Shown: positions 1-9,623, counted from the first letter of the stretch. The stretch: DNA of 64,000 nt from Pseudoxanthomonas sp. J31 (GCF_000510725.1 NZ_AZNZ01000010.1:62181-126180), one strand, 5' to 3'. Translations and numbers: made by a program. The notes: a model not told the origin generated them from the sequence alone.

Positions 1-1106
1 AAGCGGCGGTGCTGGCCTGGCTCAAGGGCCAGGGCAGGAAGGGCCGCGAGGCGCTGCAGGCGCACGCGAAGCTGGTGCAGCTGCTGGAGCAGTCCAAGGC
101 GACCCGCAGCCGCGACTACACCCTGGCCATGTTCAACAACACCGGCGTGGTCGGCGCGGCCACCCAGCTGTACCGCCTGTCGCTGGAGAAGGCCAAGCCG
201 GACGCCGAGCGCGAGCCGGGCTTCCAGCAGCGCGACCTGCCGACCATCGAGGGCGCGATGAAGCAGCTTGAGCGCCGCTACGTGCCGGCCATGGACCGCC
301 AGCTGCAGGCCTACTGGCTCAACGAGTACATCAAGCTGCCCGCGGCCCAGCGCGTGCCGGCGGTGGACCAGTGGCTGGGCGGCAACGACGCCGTGGCCGT
401 GGAGCGCGCCCTGGACCGCCTGGCCGCGACGAAGCTGGGCAGCACCGAGGAGCGCCTGAAGTGGCTGTCGGCCGACCGCGCCGCGTTCGAGGCCAGCGAC
501 GACCCGGCGATCCAGTACGCGGTGGCGGTGCTGCCGACCCTGCTGAAGCTTGAGCAGGAGCGCAAGGTCCGCGCCGGCGAGAACCTGGCCGCGCGCCCGG
601 TGTTCCTGCAGGCGGTGGCCGACTACAAGAAGAGCCAGGGCAAGGCGGTCTATCCGGACGCCAACCTGTCGCTGCGCATCACCTTCGGCAACGTCACCGG
701 CTACGAGCCGAAGGACGGCATGGCGTACACCCCGTTCACCACGCTGGAGGGCATCGTCGCCAAGGACACCGGCGAGGAGCCGTTCGACTCCCCGAAGGCG
801 CTGCTGGACGCGGTCAAGGCCAAGCGCTACGGCGGGCTGGAGGATCCGCGCATCGGCTCGGTGCCGGTGAACTTCCTGTCCGACCTGGACATCACCGGCG
901 GCAACTCCGGCTCGCCGGTGCTGGACGCCCAGGGCAAGCTGGTCGGCCTGGCCTTCGACGGCAACTGGGAGTCGGTCAGCTCCAACTGGGTGTTCGACCC
1001 GAAGATGACCCGCATGATCGCGGTCGACGCCCGCTACATGCGCTGGATCATGCAGGAGGTCTACCCGGCCCCGCAGCTGCTGCAGGAAATGGGTATTACC
1101 CGCTGA
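1..1106 (+). CDS. S46 family dipeptidyl peptidase, DPP7 type (5' partial)
   Basis: C-terminal half of a family S46 serine exopeptidase, which removes dipeptides from the N-terminus of peptides, usually in the periplasm. The frame is open to the left edge, so about 365 of the family's roughly 720 residues are present and the signal peptide and the catalytic His and Asp lie outside. The nucleophile motif GNSGSPV is visible with its Ser codon at 906-908. Eighteen residues later comes the FDGNWE segment. In S46 enzymes this position separates DPP7 (Gly, broad or hydrophobic P1) from DPP11 (Arg, acidic P1), so Gly points to DPP7-like specificity. A strong terminator follows at 1148. The family call is firm; the specificity is inferred from this one residue. 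Confidence 0.93.
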   Translation, partial: AAVLAWLKGQGRKGREALQAHAKLVQLLEQSKATRSRDYTLAMFNNTGVVGAATQLYRLSLEKAKPDAEREPGFQQRDLPTIEGAMKQLERRYVPAMDRQLQAYWLNEYIKLPAAQRVPAVDQWLGGNDAVAVERALDRLAATKLGSTEERLKWLSADRAAFEASDDPAIQYAVAVLPTLLKLEQERKVRAGENLAARPVFLQAVADYKKSQGKAVYPDANLSLRITFGNVTGYEPKDGMAYTPFTTLEGIVAKDTGEEPFDSPKALLDAVKAKRYGGLEDPRIGSVPVNFLSDLDITGGNSGSPVLDAQGKLVGLAFDGNWESVSSNWVFDPKMTRMIAVDARYMRWIMQEVYPAPQLLQEMGITR

Positions 1107-1147
1107 AACCGTCCGGGCCACGGGCCCGGCGGTCGGGTATCATGCGG

Positions 1148-1181
1148 CCCCCGTCGCGCGCAGGCGCGGCGGGGGTTTTTT
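1148..1181 (+). terminator. Intrinsic terminator after the S46 peptidase
   Basis: A 12-bp stem (1148-1159 with 1164-1175, one G-U pair) closes the loop GCAG and is followed by six T residues (1176-1181). It separates the peptidase from the histidine phosphatase, which begins 16 nt later. Confidence 0.88.
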
Positions 1182-1196
1182 CCCAGAGGGGACTCC

Positions 1197-1841
1197 ATGC
1201 GCATCCTGCTTGCACGCCACGGCGAGACGCCGTGGAACGCCGAAGGCCGCTACCAGGGCCAGATCGACATCCCGCTCTCGCCGGTGGGCGAGGCCCAGGC
1301 CCGCGCGCTGGGCGAGCGCCTGCGCGACGTGCCGGTCACCCGCGCGGTGGCCTCGCCGCTGTCGCGCGCGCGGCGCACCGCCGAGCTGGCGCTGGGCGAG
1401 GACCGCGCCGGGATGCTGCAGCTGGATCCGGACGTGCAGGAGATCGCCCACGGCGAGTGGGAAGGCCTGCTGGCCAGCGAGATCAACGAGAAGGACCCGG
1501 CCCGCCTGCGGGCCTGGCGCGAGGAGCCGGACACGGTGCTGATGCCCGGCGGCGAATCGCTGCGCCAGGTGCTGGACCGTTCCTGGCGCGGCCTGGTGCG
1601 CGCCACCGAGGGCCTGGGCGCGGACGACATCCTGCTGCTGGTCGCCCACGACGCGGTCAACCGCGTACTGCTGTGCAGGATCCTGGGCCTGCCGATCAGC
1701 AAGCTGTGGACCTTCCGCCAGGCGCCGACCACGCTGAACCTGCTCGAAGGCCCGGACGTGGAGCACCTGGAAGTGGTGCGCCTGAACGACTGCTCGCACC
1801 ACACCCCGTTCTTCGGCGAAGCCAAGCACCGGGCGCTGTAA
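1197..1841 (+). CDS. Histidine phosphatase family protein (GpmB/CobC-like)
   Basis: A 214-residue member of the histidine phosphatase (phosphoglycerate mutase-like) superfamily. The N-terminal RHGET motif (residues 7-11) supplies the phospho-accepting His8, and VAHDAVNR near residue 149 supplies the second active-site histidine (His151). The length fits GpmB/CobC-type phosphatases rather than true dPGM (about 250 residues). The substrate cannot be read from sequence; alpha-ribazole phosphate, phosphoglycolate or a sugar phosphate are all possible, and no cobalamin genes lie nearby. The start is supported by AGAGGGG about 6 nt upstream. The gene lies just after a terminator, so it probably has its own promoter, and folC follows 165 nt downstream. 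Confidence 0.88.
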   Translation: MRILLARHGETPWNAEGRYQGQIDIPLSPVGEAQARALGERLRDVPVTRAVASPLSRARRTAELALGEDRAGMLQLDPDVQEIAHGEWEGLLASEINEKDPARLRAWREEPDTVLMPGGESLRQVLDRSWRGLVRATEGLGADDILLLVAHDAVNRVLLCRILGLPISKLWTFRQAPTTLNLLEGPDVEHLEVVRLNDCSHHTPFFGEAKHRAL

Positions 1842-2006
1842 AGCCCGGCGGCGGCCGGGACGCCTGGCCGCGCGCCCGCGCCGTGACCGGTGCCGAGGCG
1901 CCCGCCCGGGCGAGCTGCCATCCTGTTCCCGCGGCGCCGGCCGATGCGGCCGCACGCCGCGCCGTGGCCGCGGCACGCCCGCGGCGCGCCACTACCCTGG
2001 ACCCGC

Positions 2007-3281
2007 ATGAGCTCCACGTCCCGCACCCTGGCCGAATGGCTGGCCTACATCGAGACCCGGCATCCGCGCAGCATCGAGCTGGGCCTGGAGCGCGTGCGCG
2101 AGGTTGCCGCGCGCCTGGGGCTGCAGCGGCCGGCGGCGCAGGTGGTCACCGTGGCCGGCACCAACGGCAAGGGCTCGACCGTGGCCTTCATCGAGGCCAT
2201 CGCCCGCGCCGACGGCTGGAAGGTCGGCGCCTACAGCTCGCCGCACCTGCTGCGCTACAACGAGCGGGTGCGGATCGATGGCGCCGAGGCCGCGGACGAT
2301 GAGCTGGCCGCGGCCTTCGCCGCGGTCGAGGCCGCCCGCGGCGACACCCCGCTGACCTATTTCGAGTACGGCACCCTGGCGGCGCTGTGGCTGTTCCAGC
2401 AGGCGGGGCTGGACCTGGCGGTGCTGGAGGTCGGCCTGGGCGGCCGCCTGGACGCGGTGAACATCGTCGATCCGGACGTGGCGGTGATCACCACCGTCGA
2501 CGTGGACCACGTCGACTGGCTGGGCAGCGACCGCGAGGCCATCGGCCAGGAGAAGGCCGGCATCGCCCGGGCCTGGAAGCCGCTGGTCCTGGGCGAGATC
2601 GACCCGCCTTCCAGCGTGCTGCGCCATGCCTACGCCATTGGCGCCAACGCGATCCGCGCCGGCAGCGACTACTTCCACGAGCCGGCCGGCGAGGGCCAGT
2701 GGCAGTGGCGCGAGATCGGCACCGAGCTGCTGCTGCCCGATCCGCAGCTGGCCGCCCCGGTGCAGCGCGCCAATGCCGCCGCCGCGATCGCGGCCCTGCG
2801 CGCGCTGCCGCGCTCGCCGGCGGAACCGGCGTGCGCGGCCGGCGTGGCCGCCGCGCGCATCCCGGGCCGGCTGGAGCGCTTCGAGCACGACGGCGTGGAG
2901 GTGGTGGTCGACGTGGCCCACAACCCGCAGGCCGCGCGCGAACTGGCTGCCTGGGCGAAGGCGCGGCCGGCGTCCGGCGCCACCGCCATGGTCCTGGCGG
3001 TGCTGGCCGACAAGGACGCGGCGGCAATCGTGCAGGCGCTGGAAGGCTGCGTGGACCGCTGGCACCTGGCGGGTCTGGAGGGCATCGCGCGCGGGGAAGC
3101 GGTCGATGCGTTGGCCGCGCGCCTGGCCGGTACCGTGGCCGCCACCGGCAGCCGCGATGCCAGCGTGGAGGCGGCGCTGGCGCGCGCCCTGGCGCAGTCG
3201 GCGCCGGGCGACCGGGTGGTGGTGGCCGGCTCGTTCCACACCGCCGCCGCCGCGCTGGCGATGCTGCGTTCAGGGCAATGA
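2007..3281 (+). CDS. folC: Bifunctional folylpolyglutamate synthase/dihydrofolate synthase
   Basis: Joins L-glutamate to dihydropteroate and extends the polyglutamate tail of folates; a cytoplasmic Mur-ligase-fold enzyme. The protein is 424 residues, normal for FolC. The ATP-binding P-loop GTNGKGS is at residues 51-57, SSPHL at 77-81, and the C-terminal-domain motif DVAHNP begins at Asp302. An in-frame start at 1890 would add an arginine/proline-rich leader unlike the family, so the ATG at 2007 is preferred. It leads the folC-dedD-cvpA-purF order known from many gammaproteobacteria; dedD begins 62 nt later behind a TATAAT box. Confidence 0.95.
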   Translation: MSSTSRTLAEWLAYIETRHPRSIELGLERVREVAARLGLQRPAAQVVTVAGTNGKGSTVAFIEAIARADGWKVGAYSSPHLLRYNERVRIDGAEAADDELAAAFAAVEAARGDTPLTYFEYGTLAALWLFQQAGLDLAVLEVGLGGRLDAVNIVDPDVAVITTVDVDHVDWLGSDREAIGQEKAGIARAWKPLVLGEIDPPSSVLRHAYAIGANAIRAGSDYFHEPAGEGQWQWREIGTELLLPDPQLAAPVQRANAAAAIAALRALPRSPAEPACAAGVAAARIPGRLERFEHDGVEVVVDVAHNPQAARELAAWAKARPASGATAMVLAVLADKDAAAIVQALEGCVDRWHLAGLEGIARGEAVDALAARLAGTVAATGSRDASVEAALARALAQSAPGDRVVVAGSFHTAAAALAMLRSGQ

Positions 3282-3305
3282 CGGTTGGCCCGGCCGGGCT
3301 CCCCC

Positions 3306-3311
3306 TATAAT
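3306..3311 (+). promoter_or_regulatory. Candidate -10 box for the dedD-cvpA-purF unit
   Basis: A perfect TATAAT hexamer in an otherwise very GC-rich gap between folC and dedD, 33 nt before the dedD GTG. The best -35 match (TTGGCC at 3285) is only 15 bp away, so spacing is suboptimal and the call rests mainly on the -10 box. Confidence 0.5.
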
Positions 3312-3343
3312 TGCCGCCACTTCCCGCCAGGCCCCCAGCTCCC

Positions 3344-4375
3344 GTGGATACCACGCTGAAACAACGCCTGATCGGCGCGGCCGTGCTGGTCGCGCTCGCG
3401 GTCATCTTCCTGCCGATGCTGGTGCAGGGCCCGGCCCCCGACAGTGGCGTGGCCGACGTCTCCACCCGCGTCCCCGATGCGCCGGCCAGCGGCTACGAGA
3501 CCCGCGAGCTGCCCCTGCTCGGTGCGCCCGCCGAGGTGGATGCCCCGGCGCCCGCCCCCGAGGCCGAAGCCGCCGCGACCGACGGCGAGGCGGCCGAGGC
3601 CGCGCCCGACCCGGCCACCGCGGCGGGACGCTGGGCGGTGACCTTCGGTGCCTATGCCAGCGAGAAGGATGCCGAGGCGGTGATCAACCGCCTGCGCCAG
3701 GCCGGCCTGGAGGGCTTCAGCGAGCGCACCACGGTGGGCGACCGCCCGGCTTGGCGCGTGCGTGTGGGACCGTTCGCCGACCGCGCCCTGGCCGAAGCCG
3801 GGCGCCTGCGCGCGGTGCGCATCCGCAACGACGTCAACGCCCAGGTGGTCGCGCTGGACGCAGGCGCCGGGGAAGCCGCGCCGGCCGCCGCCGCGGCGAC
3901 CGCGCCGGATACCGCGGCCGCTGCCGCTCCTGCTGCGACTACCGCGTCGCCCGCAACGACGGCGACGACGCCGCAGCCCGCCGCGGCGCAGCCCGCGCCG
4001 GCGCGCGATGCCCCGCGCCCGGCCGCGACCACGCCGGCGCCGGCGAAGACCACCGCGACCCCGGCCAAGTCGGCCACCGCCAGCACCTCCGCGGCCACCC
4101 CGTCCACCAGCGTGCCGGCGCCTTCGCCCACGCCGGCGGCCAGCAACGTGGGCTTCGCGGTGCAGATGGGCGCGTTCTCCAGCCAGGCCGACGCCAATGC
4201 GCTGCGCGACCGCCTGCGCGCGGCCGGCTTCAGCGCCATCGTGCAGCCGGTGCGCACCGACAAGGGCACCCTGCACCGGGTGCGGGTCGGGCCGGTGGCC
4301 ACGCGCGCCGAGGCCGAGCAGCTGCGCGGGCGCCTGGCCGCCCACGGCGGCGGCATGGTGGTGCCGCACCCGTGA
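3344..4375 (+). CDS. dedD: DedD-like cell-division protein with two SPOR domains
   Basis: Inner-membrane protein of 343 residues with a short cytoplasmic N-terminus, one transmembrane helix (about residues 9-28), a Pro/Ala/Glu-rich stretch, a SPOR domain at about 97-167, a long Ala/Pro/Thr-rich linker (about 170-268) and a second SPOR domain at about 270-343. SPOR domains bind peptidoglycan stripped of stem peptides at the division septum; DedD promotes septal constriction. Family DedD proteins usually carry one SPOR domain (about 220 residues), so the tandem pair is unusual. The GTG at 3344 (VDTTLKQRLIG) matches the usual DedD start; a TTG at 3311 would only add a proline-rich leader. cvpA and purF follow, as in the canonical dedD-cvpA-purF order. 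Confidence 0.85.
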   Translation: MDTTLKQRLIGAAVLVALAVIFLPMLVQGPAPDSGVADVSTRVPDAPASGYETRELPLLGAPAEVDAPAPAPEAEAAATDGEAAEAAPDPATAAGRWAVTFGAYASEKDAEAVINRLRQAGLEGFSERTTVGDRPAWRVRVGPFADRALAEAGRLRAVRIRNDVNAQVVALDAGAGEAAPAAAAATAPDTAAAAAPAATTASPATTATTPQPAAAQPAPARDAPRPAATTPAPAKTTATPAKSATASTSAATPSTSVPAPSPTPAASNVGFAVQMGAFSSQADANALRDRLRAAGFSAIVQPVRTDKGTLHRVRVGPVATRAEAEQLRGRLAAHGGGMVVPHP

Positions 4376-4409
4376 GCAGGACCGGCGCCGGCGCGCCGGC
4401 CGCGAAGCC

Positions 4410-5051
4410 ATGAACGCGATCGACCTGGTCCTGCTGCTGGTGATTGCCGCTTCGGCCCTGCTGGGCCTGTTGCGCGGCTTCGTCGGCGTGGTCGCCTCGC
4501 TGCTGGCCTGGATCGCGGCCAGCTGGTGCGCGTTCCACTACGGCGGGCAGCTGGCCTTCCTGATCAGCGAGGATGGACAGCCCGGCACCTCCGGGCTGCT
4601 GGCTGGCTACGCGCTGGCGTTCTTCGGCGTGCTGGTGGCGGTGAGCCTGGTCGGCTGGATCATGCGCAAGCTGCTGCACTCGGTGGGCCTGTCGGGCGTG
4701 GACCGTGTGCTGGGCCTGGCCGTGGGCGTGCTGCGCGGCGCGCTGGTGGCCTGCGTGATCGTGCTGCTGATGGCTTTCAGCACCTTGCCGCAGCAACCGG
4801 CCTGGGCGCAGTCGCGCGCGCTGCCGCTGCTGCTGCCGGGCGCGCAGTGGCTGGCGCGCTGGCTGCCGGAGTGGGCGGCCGGCGAACTGGACTTTGGCAA
4901 CGGTCGGGCCGGCGGCGATAATGGCGCCCTTCACCGCGCCGGCGCCATCGTCGAATCCCTTACCGGGGCCCTTCCCGTTCCCGATGACGCGGCGCCGCCG
5001 CCACCCGGCGGGGAGCCTCCTTCCTCTTCCAGTCCCAACCCCGGTCAGTAG
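4410..5051 (+). CDS. cvpA: CvpA family membrane protein
   Basis: A 213-residue inner-membrane protein of the CvpA (colicin V production) family. Hydrophobic segments near residues 4-20, 22-42, 64-86 and 100-122 give about four transmembrane helices, and the N-terminal motif NAIDLVLL is typical. The C-terminal 60 residues are hydrophilic and proline-rich. In other bacteria CvpA contributes to envelope homeostasis and to colicin V export; the biochemical function is unknown. It sits 34 nt after dedD and 19 nt before purF, the conserved arrangement, and is probably cotranscribed with both. Confidence 0.9.
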   Translation: MNAIDLVLLLVIAASALLGLLRGFVGVVASLLAWIAASWCAFHYGGQLAFLISEDGQPGTSGLLAGYALAFFGVLVAVSLVGWIMRKLLHSVGLSGVDRVLGLAVGVLRGALVACVIVLLMAFSTLPQQPAWAQSRALPLLLPGAQWLARWLPEWAAGELDFGNGRAGGDNGALHRAGAIVESLTGALPVPDDAAPPPPGGEPPSSSSPNPGQ

Positions 5052-5070
5052 ACCGTCGGAGATTTGCATC

Positions 5071-6540
5071 ATGTGCGGCATCGTCGGAATCGTCGGCAAC
5101 GACAACGTCGCGGGCCAGTTGTATGACGGCCTGACCGTGCTCCAGCACCGCGGCCAGGACGCGGCGGGCATCGCCACCGCCGACGGTACCCGCCTGCGCC
5201 TGCACAAGGACAACGGCCTGGTGCGCGACGTGTTCAACGCCAAGGCGATGAGCGTGCTGGAGGGGCGGGTGGGCATCGCCCATTGCCGCTATCCGACCGC
5301 CGGCTCGGAGGGCATGGACGAGGCGCAGCCGTTCTACGTCAACTCGCCCTACGGCATCGCCCTGGCGCACAACGGCAACCTGATCAACACCGAGGCCCTG
5401 CGCCAGCAGGTGTTCGCCCAGGACCGCCGCAACATCAACACCGACTCCGACAGCGAAGTACTGCTGAACGTGTTCGCGCACGAGCTGGACGTGCAGGGCG
5501 AGCTGACCCCGCAGGCCGCGATCCGCGCGGTCGCCGGGGTGCACCGCCGGGTCAAGGGCGGCTACGCGGTGGTCAGCGTGGTGCTGGGCCTGGGCCTGGT
5601 CGCGTTCCGCGACCCGCACGGCATCCGCCCGCTGGTGCTGGGCAAGCGCGAGGGCGCGGCCGGTGCCGAGTACATCGTGGCCTCCGAGTCGGCGGTGCTG
5701 GACATCCTCGGCTTCGCCCGCGTGCGCGACGTGCAGCCGGGCGAGGCGCTGGTCGTCACCCCGCGCGGCGAGGTGTTCGCCGAGGTCTGCGCCGAAGCGG
5801 TCGAGCAGGCGCCGTGCATCTTCGAGTACGTGTACTTCGCGCGCCCGGACTCGATGATCGACAACGTCTCGGTGCACAAGGCGCGCATGCGCATGGGCGT
5901 CAAGCTGGGCGAGAAGATCCTGCGCCTGCGCCCGGACCACGACATCGACACCATCATCCCGATCCCGGACACCTCGCGCGACGCGGCGCTGGAGATCTCC
6001 AACGTGCTGGGCGTGAAGTACCGCGAGGGCTTCATCAAGAACCGCTACGTCGGCCGCACCTTCATCATGCCGGGGCAGGGCGAGCGGGTTAAGTCGGTGC
6101 GGCGCAAGCTCAATCCGATCCACCTGGAGTTCCGCAACCGCGTGGTGCTGCTGGTGGACGACTCGATCGTGCGCGGCACCACCAGCCAGCAGATCGTGCA
6201 GATGGCGCGCGACGCCGGCGCGCGCAAGGTGTACCTGGCCAGCGCCGCGCCGCCGGTGCGCTACCCCAACATCTACGGCATCGACATGCCCTCCACCGAC
6301 GAGCTGATCGCGCACGGCCGCAGCGTCGAGGAGGTGGAGAAGCTGCTGGGTTGCGACTGGCTGATCTACCAGGACCTGGAGGACCTGGAGGCCGCGGTGC
6401 GCGAGGGCAACCCGCAGCTCACCCGCTTCGATTCCTCCTGCTTCAACGGCCAGTACGTGACCGGGATCGAGCCGGGCTACTTCGAACGCCTGCAGCAGCT
6501 GCGCTCGGACGAGGCCAAGCGCCGCCGCCGCGCCTGCTGA
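5071..6540 (+). CDS. purF: Amidophosphoribosyltransferase
   Basis: Catalyses the first committed step of purine synthesis, PRPP + glutamine to 5-phosphoribosylamine. The protein is 489 residues. Cys2, directly after the initiator Met (MCGIVGIVG), becomes the N-terminal nucleophile of the class II glutaminase domain once Met is removed. HNGNLIN belongs to the glutaminase site and [15 protein letters not shown] (residues 358-372) is the PRPP-binding loop. A longer in-frame reading from 4894 would bury Cys2, so the ATG at 5071 is certain. It lies last in folC-dedD-cvpA-purF; the next gene begins 10 nt later. Confidence 0.97.
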   Translation: MCGIVGIVGNDNVAGQLYDGLTVLQHRGQDAAGIATADGTRLRLHKDNGLVRDVFNAKAMSVLEGRVGIAHCRYPTAGSEGMDEAQPFYVNSPYGIALAHNGNLINTEALRQQVFAQDRRNINTDSDSEVLLNVFAHELDVQGELTPQAAIRAVAGVHRRVKGGYAVVSVVLGLGLVAFRDPHGIRPLVLGKREGAAGAEYIVASESAVLDILGFARVRDVQPGEALVVTPRGEVFAEVCAEAVEQAPCIFEYVYFARPDSMIDNVSVHKARMRMGVKLGEKILRLRPDHDIDTIIPIPDTSRDAALEISNVLGVKYREGFIKNRYVGRTFIMPGQGERVKSVRRKLNPIHLEFRNRVVLLVDDSIVRGTTSQQIVQMARDAGARKVYLASAAPPVRYPNIYGIDMPSTDELIAHGRSVEEVEKLLGCDWLIYQDLEDLEAAVREGNPQLTRFDSSCFNGQYVTGIEPGYFERLQQLRSDEAKRRRRAC

Positions 6541-6550
6541 GGAGGCGGCG

Positions 6551-7366
6551 ATGGAGCTGTACCAGGCCGCGCGCGCCTGCCTGGACGAGGCCGATCCGGC
6601 CCGCAAGGTCGCGCTGACCCACGAATACGCCGCAGCCTTCGCCCGCGGTGACATCGTCCTGCCCGGGGAAGCGCCGCCGCCGGAGCCGATCCGCATGCCG
6701 GGGCGGCCGCCGCGGCCGAAGCTGGTGCATCCGCGCCACCTGCCGCGCCGCGGGCTGGGCAGCGAGGAAGGGCGGGCGGCGTTCCTGCACGCGATCGCCC
6801 ACATCGAGCTCAATGCCATCGACCTGGCCTGGGACGCGGCCTACCGCTTCCGCGGCCTGCCCGAGCGGTTCTACCGCGACTGGGTGCAGGTGGCCGACGA
6901 CGAGGCGCGCCACTTCACCTTGCTGCGCGACCGCCTGCGCCGGATGGGCCGCGACTACGGCGACTTCGACGCCCACAACGGCCTGTGGGAGATGTGCGAG
7001 AAGACCGCGCACGACGGCATGGCGCGCATGGCCCTGGTGCCGCGCGTGCTGGAGGCGCGGGGGCTGGACGTCACCCCGGGCATGATCGCGCGCCTGCGCG
7101 ACATGGGCGACCTGGACACGGTGGCGATCCTGGAGGTCATCCTGCGCGAGGAGGTGGCGCACGTGGCCGCCGGCTCGCGCTGGTACCGCTGGTACTGCGA
7201 GCGCGCCGGGGTCGAGCCGCGCGCCCGCTTCCGCGAACTGTTGCGCGAGTACGCCAGCGGCTACCTGCACGGCCCGTTCAACGTCGAGGCGCGGCTGCTG
7301 GCCGGATTCGACGAGGACGAGCTGGAATCGCTGCGCTACGTGGAAGCGGAGCAGGCCGGCGGCTGA
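6551..7366 (+). CDS. DUF455 ferritin-like domain protein
   Basis: A 271-residue protein of the DUF455 family, which is predicted to adopt a ferritin-like four-helix bundle. Likely metal ligands are in HIELNAIDLAWD, DDEARHF and the later EEVAH segment, the spaced Glu/His pattern of diiron proteins. No reaction is established for the family; some members sit near tRNA- or metal-related genes. It starts 10 nt after purF with GGAGGCGG as ribosome-binding site, so it probably shares that transcript. Its end is 13 bp from the convergent lpxH, and its stop codon lies in the loop of a perfect 10-bp hairpin (7351-7376). Confidence 0.85.
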   Translation: MELYQAARACLDEADPARKVALTHEYAAAFARGDIVLPGEAPPPEPIRMPGRPPRPKLVHPRHLPRRGLGSEEGRAAFLHAIAHIELNAIDLAWDAAYRFRGLPERFYRDWVQVADDEARHFTLLRDRLRRMGRDYGDFDAHNGLWEMCEKTAHDGMARMALVPRVLEARGLDVTPGMIARLRDMGDLDTVAILEVILREEVAHVAAGSRWYRWYCERAGVEPRARFRELLREYASGYLHGPFNVEARLLAGFDEDELESLRYVEAEQAGG

Positions 7367-7376
7367 GCCGGCCTGC
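7351..7376. terminator. Hairpin at the DUF455/lpxH convergence
   Basis: Perfect 10-bp inverted repeat GCAGGCCGGC / GCCGGCCTGC with the six-base loop GGCTGA, which contains the stop codon of the DUF455 gene. No T-run follows on either strand, so factor-independent termination is possible but unproven. Its place between converging genes supports a bidirectional role. Confidence 0.5.
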
Positions 7377-7379
7377 CGC

Positions 7380-8126
7380 TCAGCCCGGCGCCAGCGCCTG
7401 CAGCTGCGCGCCGCCGGCGTCCACCCGCAGCACCGAGCCCTGTTCGTACCAGTCGCCGAGCACGATGCGCCGGCAGTCGCGCGTGCCCACTCGCAGCGCG
7501 TGCACCGCCGGGCGGTGGGTGTGGCCGTGGACCAGCAGGTCCACGCCGAAGCGGGCGAGGGTGGCCTCGACCGTGGCCGGGGTGACGTCGGTGACGGTCT
7601 CGAAGGTGCCGCGGTCGCCCTGCAGCATTTCCTGCTGCCGCGCCATGCTGGCCTGGCGGGCCTGCGCCGCGAACGCCAGCCGCGCCTGCAGCGGCTGGGC
7701 GAGGAACTGCTGTTGCCAGCGCGGGTCGCGGGTCTGGGCGCGGAAGGCCTGGTAGGCGGTGTCGCCGCTGCACAGCAGGTCGCCGTGCATCAGCAGCGCC
7801 GGGCGGCCGTACAGCGATACCACCGACGGATCCGGCAGGATGCGCATGCCGGCGCGGCGGGCGTAGTCCTGGCCGACCAGGAAGTCGCGGTTGCCGTGCA
7901 TGAAGTACACCGGCACCCCGGCGTCGGCCAGGGCGTGCAGCGCGGCGGCCACTTCCGCCCCGGCCTCGGACGGGTCGTCGTCGCCGACCCAGGCCTCGAA
8001 CAGGTCGCCGAGGATGTACAGCGCGTCGGCGCCCGCAGCCTCGCCGCGCAGGAAGCGCAGGAACAGGGCGGTGATTTCCGGCCGGGCCGGATCCAGGTGC
8101 AGGTCGGAGACGAACAGGGTGGCCAT
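7380..8126 (-). CDS. lpxH: UDP-2,3-diacylglucosamine diphosphatase
   Basis: Peripheral membrane enzyme of lipid A synthesis that cleaves UDP-2,3-diacylglucosamine to lipid X and UMP. The protein is 248 residues and belongs to the calcineurin-like metallophosphoesterases. Visible motifs are SDLHL (Asp8, His10), [11 protein letters not shown] (Asp41), GNRDF (Asn79), MHGD (His114) and VHGHTHRP near the C-terminus, together the two-Mn site of LpxH. The start ATG follows the usual family start ([11 protein letters not shown]). It is divergent from the diguanylate cyclase across 183 bp and convergent with the DUF455 gene. Confidence 0.95.
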   Translation of the reverse strand: MATLFVSDLHLDPARPEITALFLRFLRGEAAGADALYILGDLFEAWVGDDDPSEAGAEVAAALHALADAGVPVYFMHGNRDFLVGQDYARRAGMRILPDPSVVSLYGRPALLMHGDLLCSGDTAYQAFRAQTRDPRWQQQFLAQPLQARLAFAAQARQASMARQQEMLQGDRGTFETVTDVTPATVEATLARFGVDLLVHGHTHRPAVHALRVGTRDCRRIVLGDWYEQGSVLRVDAGGAQLQALAPG

Positions 8127-8309
8127 CGCCGGATTGTAGGCCGGACCGCGCCCTCCCGCCCGTGCCCGGCGCCAGGCGGCAGGCGGCCGCGCCGGTGGTC
8201 GGGGGGTGCATGGGTCACACAGTGCAGGCGGGAATGGCCTTTGGTAACGTCCCTGCAATTCCAGGCGGTCGTGCACGCGCCGCCTGTCCACAGGGATGGT
8301 AGAGGGCAC

Positions 8310-9623
8310 ATGACCGCGGCCGGTGTAGACGTTTCTCCGACTCCGACGTCCCACTCCGGGCAACGCAAGCACGTCGCACTGGCCCTGCTGGCGGGCGTGG
8401 CCCTGACCCTCGGCGCGATCGCCGGCTACGACCTCATCCCGCCGGTGCGCTTCGACGTGACCCGGGTGCCGAAGGACGCAACCGTGCTGTCCTCCACCCC
8501 GGTGCCGGGCCGCGCCGAGGCCGGCGAGTGGCTGGACGAGGGCAAGCGCCGCCTGCGCTGCCACTACCCGCCGGGCACCAACGAGCCCCTGTACTACTGT
8601 GCGGTCAACTACTTCATCGGCTCCGGCCCCGACCGCGGCCTGGACCTGTCGAAGTACACCCACGTGGAGGTCAAGGTCGTCTACAAGGGCGACGTGCCCA
8701 AGCTGCGGCTGTTCGCGCGGCACTTCGACCCGCGCTACTCCACCGTCGGCGACACCAACAGCACCAAGTACAATGCGGTGTTCCTGCCGACCCAGGACCT
8801 GCGCGCGCCCCTGTCGCTGGGCACGGACGAGTTCACCGTCGCCGAGTGGTGGCGGCTGTACTACAAGCTGCCGCGCGAGCTGGCGCACGCCGAACTCAGC
8901 AACGTGGTCACGGTGGGGCTGGATTTCTCCTACCCCATGACCGAGGGCGTGCACGACCTGGAGGTGCAGGAGATCACCTTCGTGCGCCCGGCCCTGTCGC
9001 GCGAGACCTGGTACCTGGGGATCCTGGGCGTATGGCTCACCGGCATCGTGCTCTACGCGCTGCTGCAGCTGCGCACCTACCGCACCGAGCGCCGCCTGCT
9101 GCAGAACGAGGCCGAGAAGTACCGCGCCCGCGCCACCACCGACCCGCTGACCCTGGCGCTGAACCGCCACGGTTTCGAGCAGCGCTGGGCGCGGCTGCCG
9201 GCCGGCCCGGTCGCGCCCGGCCACGCGCGGGCCCTGCTGGTGCTGGACATCGACCACTTCAAGCGCATCAACGACAGCTGCGGCCACGACGCCGGCGACC
9301 GCGTGCTGCGCGAGCTGGCCGTGCTGCTGCGGCGCCAGCTGCGCTCCAGCGACTGGCTGGTGCGCTGGGGCGGCGAGGAGTTCGTGGTCCTGCTGCCGGG
9401 CGTGCGCAGCGACCAGGTGCCGGCGCTGGCGGAGAACCTGCGCGCGGCGGTCGAGGCCCATGCCTTCGAGCCGGGCGTGCCGGTCCCGGTGACGGTCAGC
9501 GTGGGCGTGGCCCTGCAGGGGCCGGACGAGGGCTTCGACGCGCTGTTCAAGCGCGCCGACGCGGCCCTGTACGAGGCCAAGCGCGGCGGGCGCAACCGCG
9601 TGGTCATCGCCCCCGGTCCCTAG
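8310..9623 (+). CDS. Membrane diguanylate cyclase with periplasmic sensory domain
   Basis: Predicted to make cyclic di-GMP from two GTP. The 437-residue protein has a transmembrane helix at about 23-42, a periplasmic region at about 45-230, a second helix near 235-252, a short coiled linker and a C-terminal GGDEF domain. The active-site motif is GGEEF at residues 354-358, and RSSD (345-348), exactly five residues before it, is an intact inhibitory I-site, so product feedback is likely. The periplasmic region is not a PAS, CHASE or dCache type I recognise; its strand pattern resembles a galactose-binding or carbohydrate-module beta-sandwich, which is inference only. The ATG at 8310 is preceded by AGAGGG. 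It is divergent from lpxH. Confidence 0.9.
   Translation: MTAAGVDVSPTPTSHSGQRKHVALALLAGVALTLGAIAGYDLIPPVRFDVTRVPKDATVLSSTPVPGRAEAGEWLDEGKRRLRCHYPPGTNEPLYYCAVNYFIGSGPDRGLDLSKYTHVEVKVVYKGDVPKLRLFARHFDPRYSTVGDTNSTKYNAVFLPTQDLRAPLSLGTDEFTVAEWWRLYYKLPRELAHAELSNVVTVGLDFSYPMTEGVHDLEVQEITFVRPALSRETWYLGILGVWLTGIVLYALLQLRTYRTERRLLQNEAEKYRARATTDPLTLALNRHGFEQRWARLPAGPVAPGHARALLVLDIDHFKRINDSCGHDAGDRVLRELAVLLRRQLRSSDWLVRWGGEEFVVLLPGVRSDQVPALAENLRAAVEAHAFEPGVPVPVTVSVGVALQGPDEGFDALFKRADAALYEAKRGGRNRVVIAPGP

Noticed and set aside
1140-1976. Long minus-strand ORF opposite the histidine phosphatase
   Set aside because: It is a shadow frame caused by high GC3; its translation is Arg/Ala/Gly-rich with no domain.
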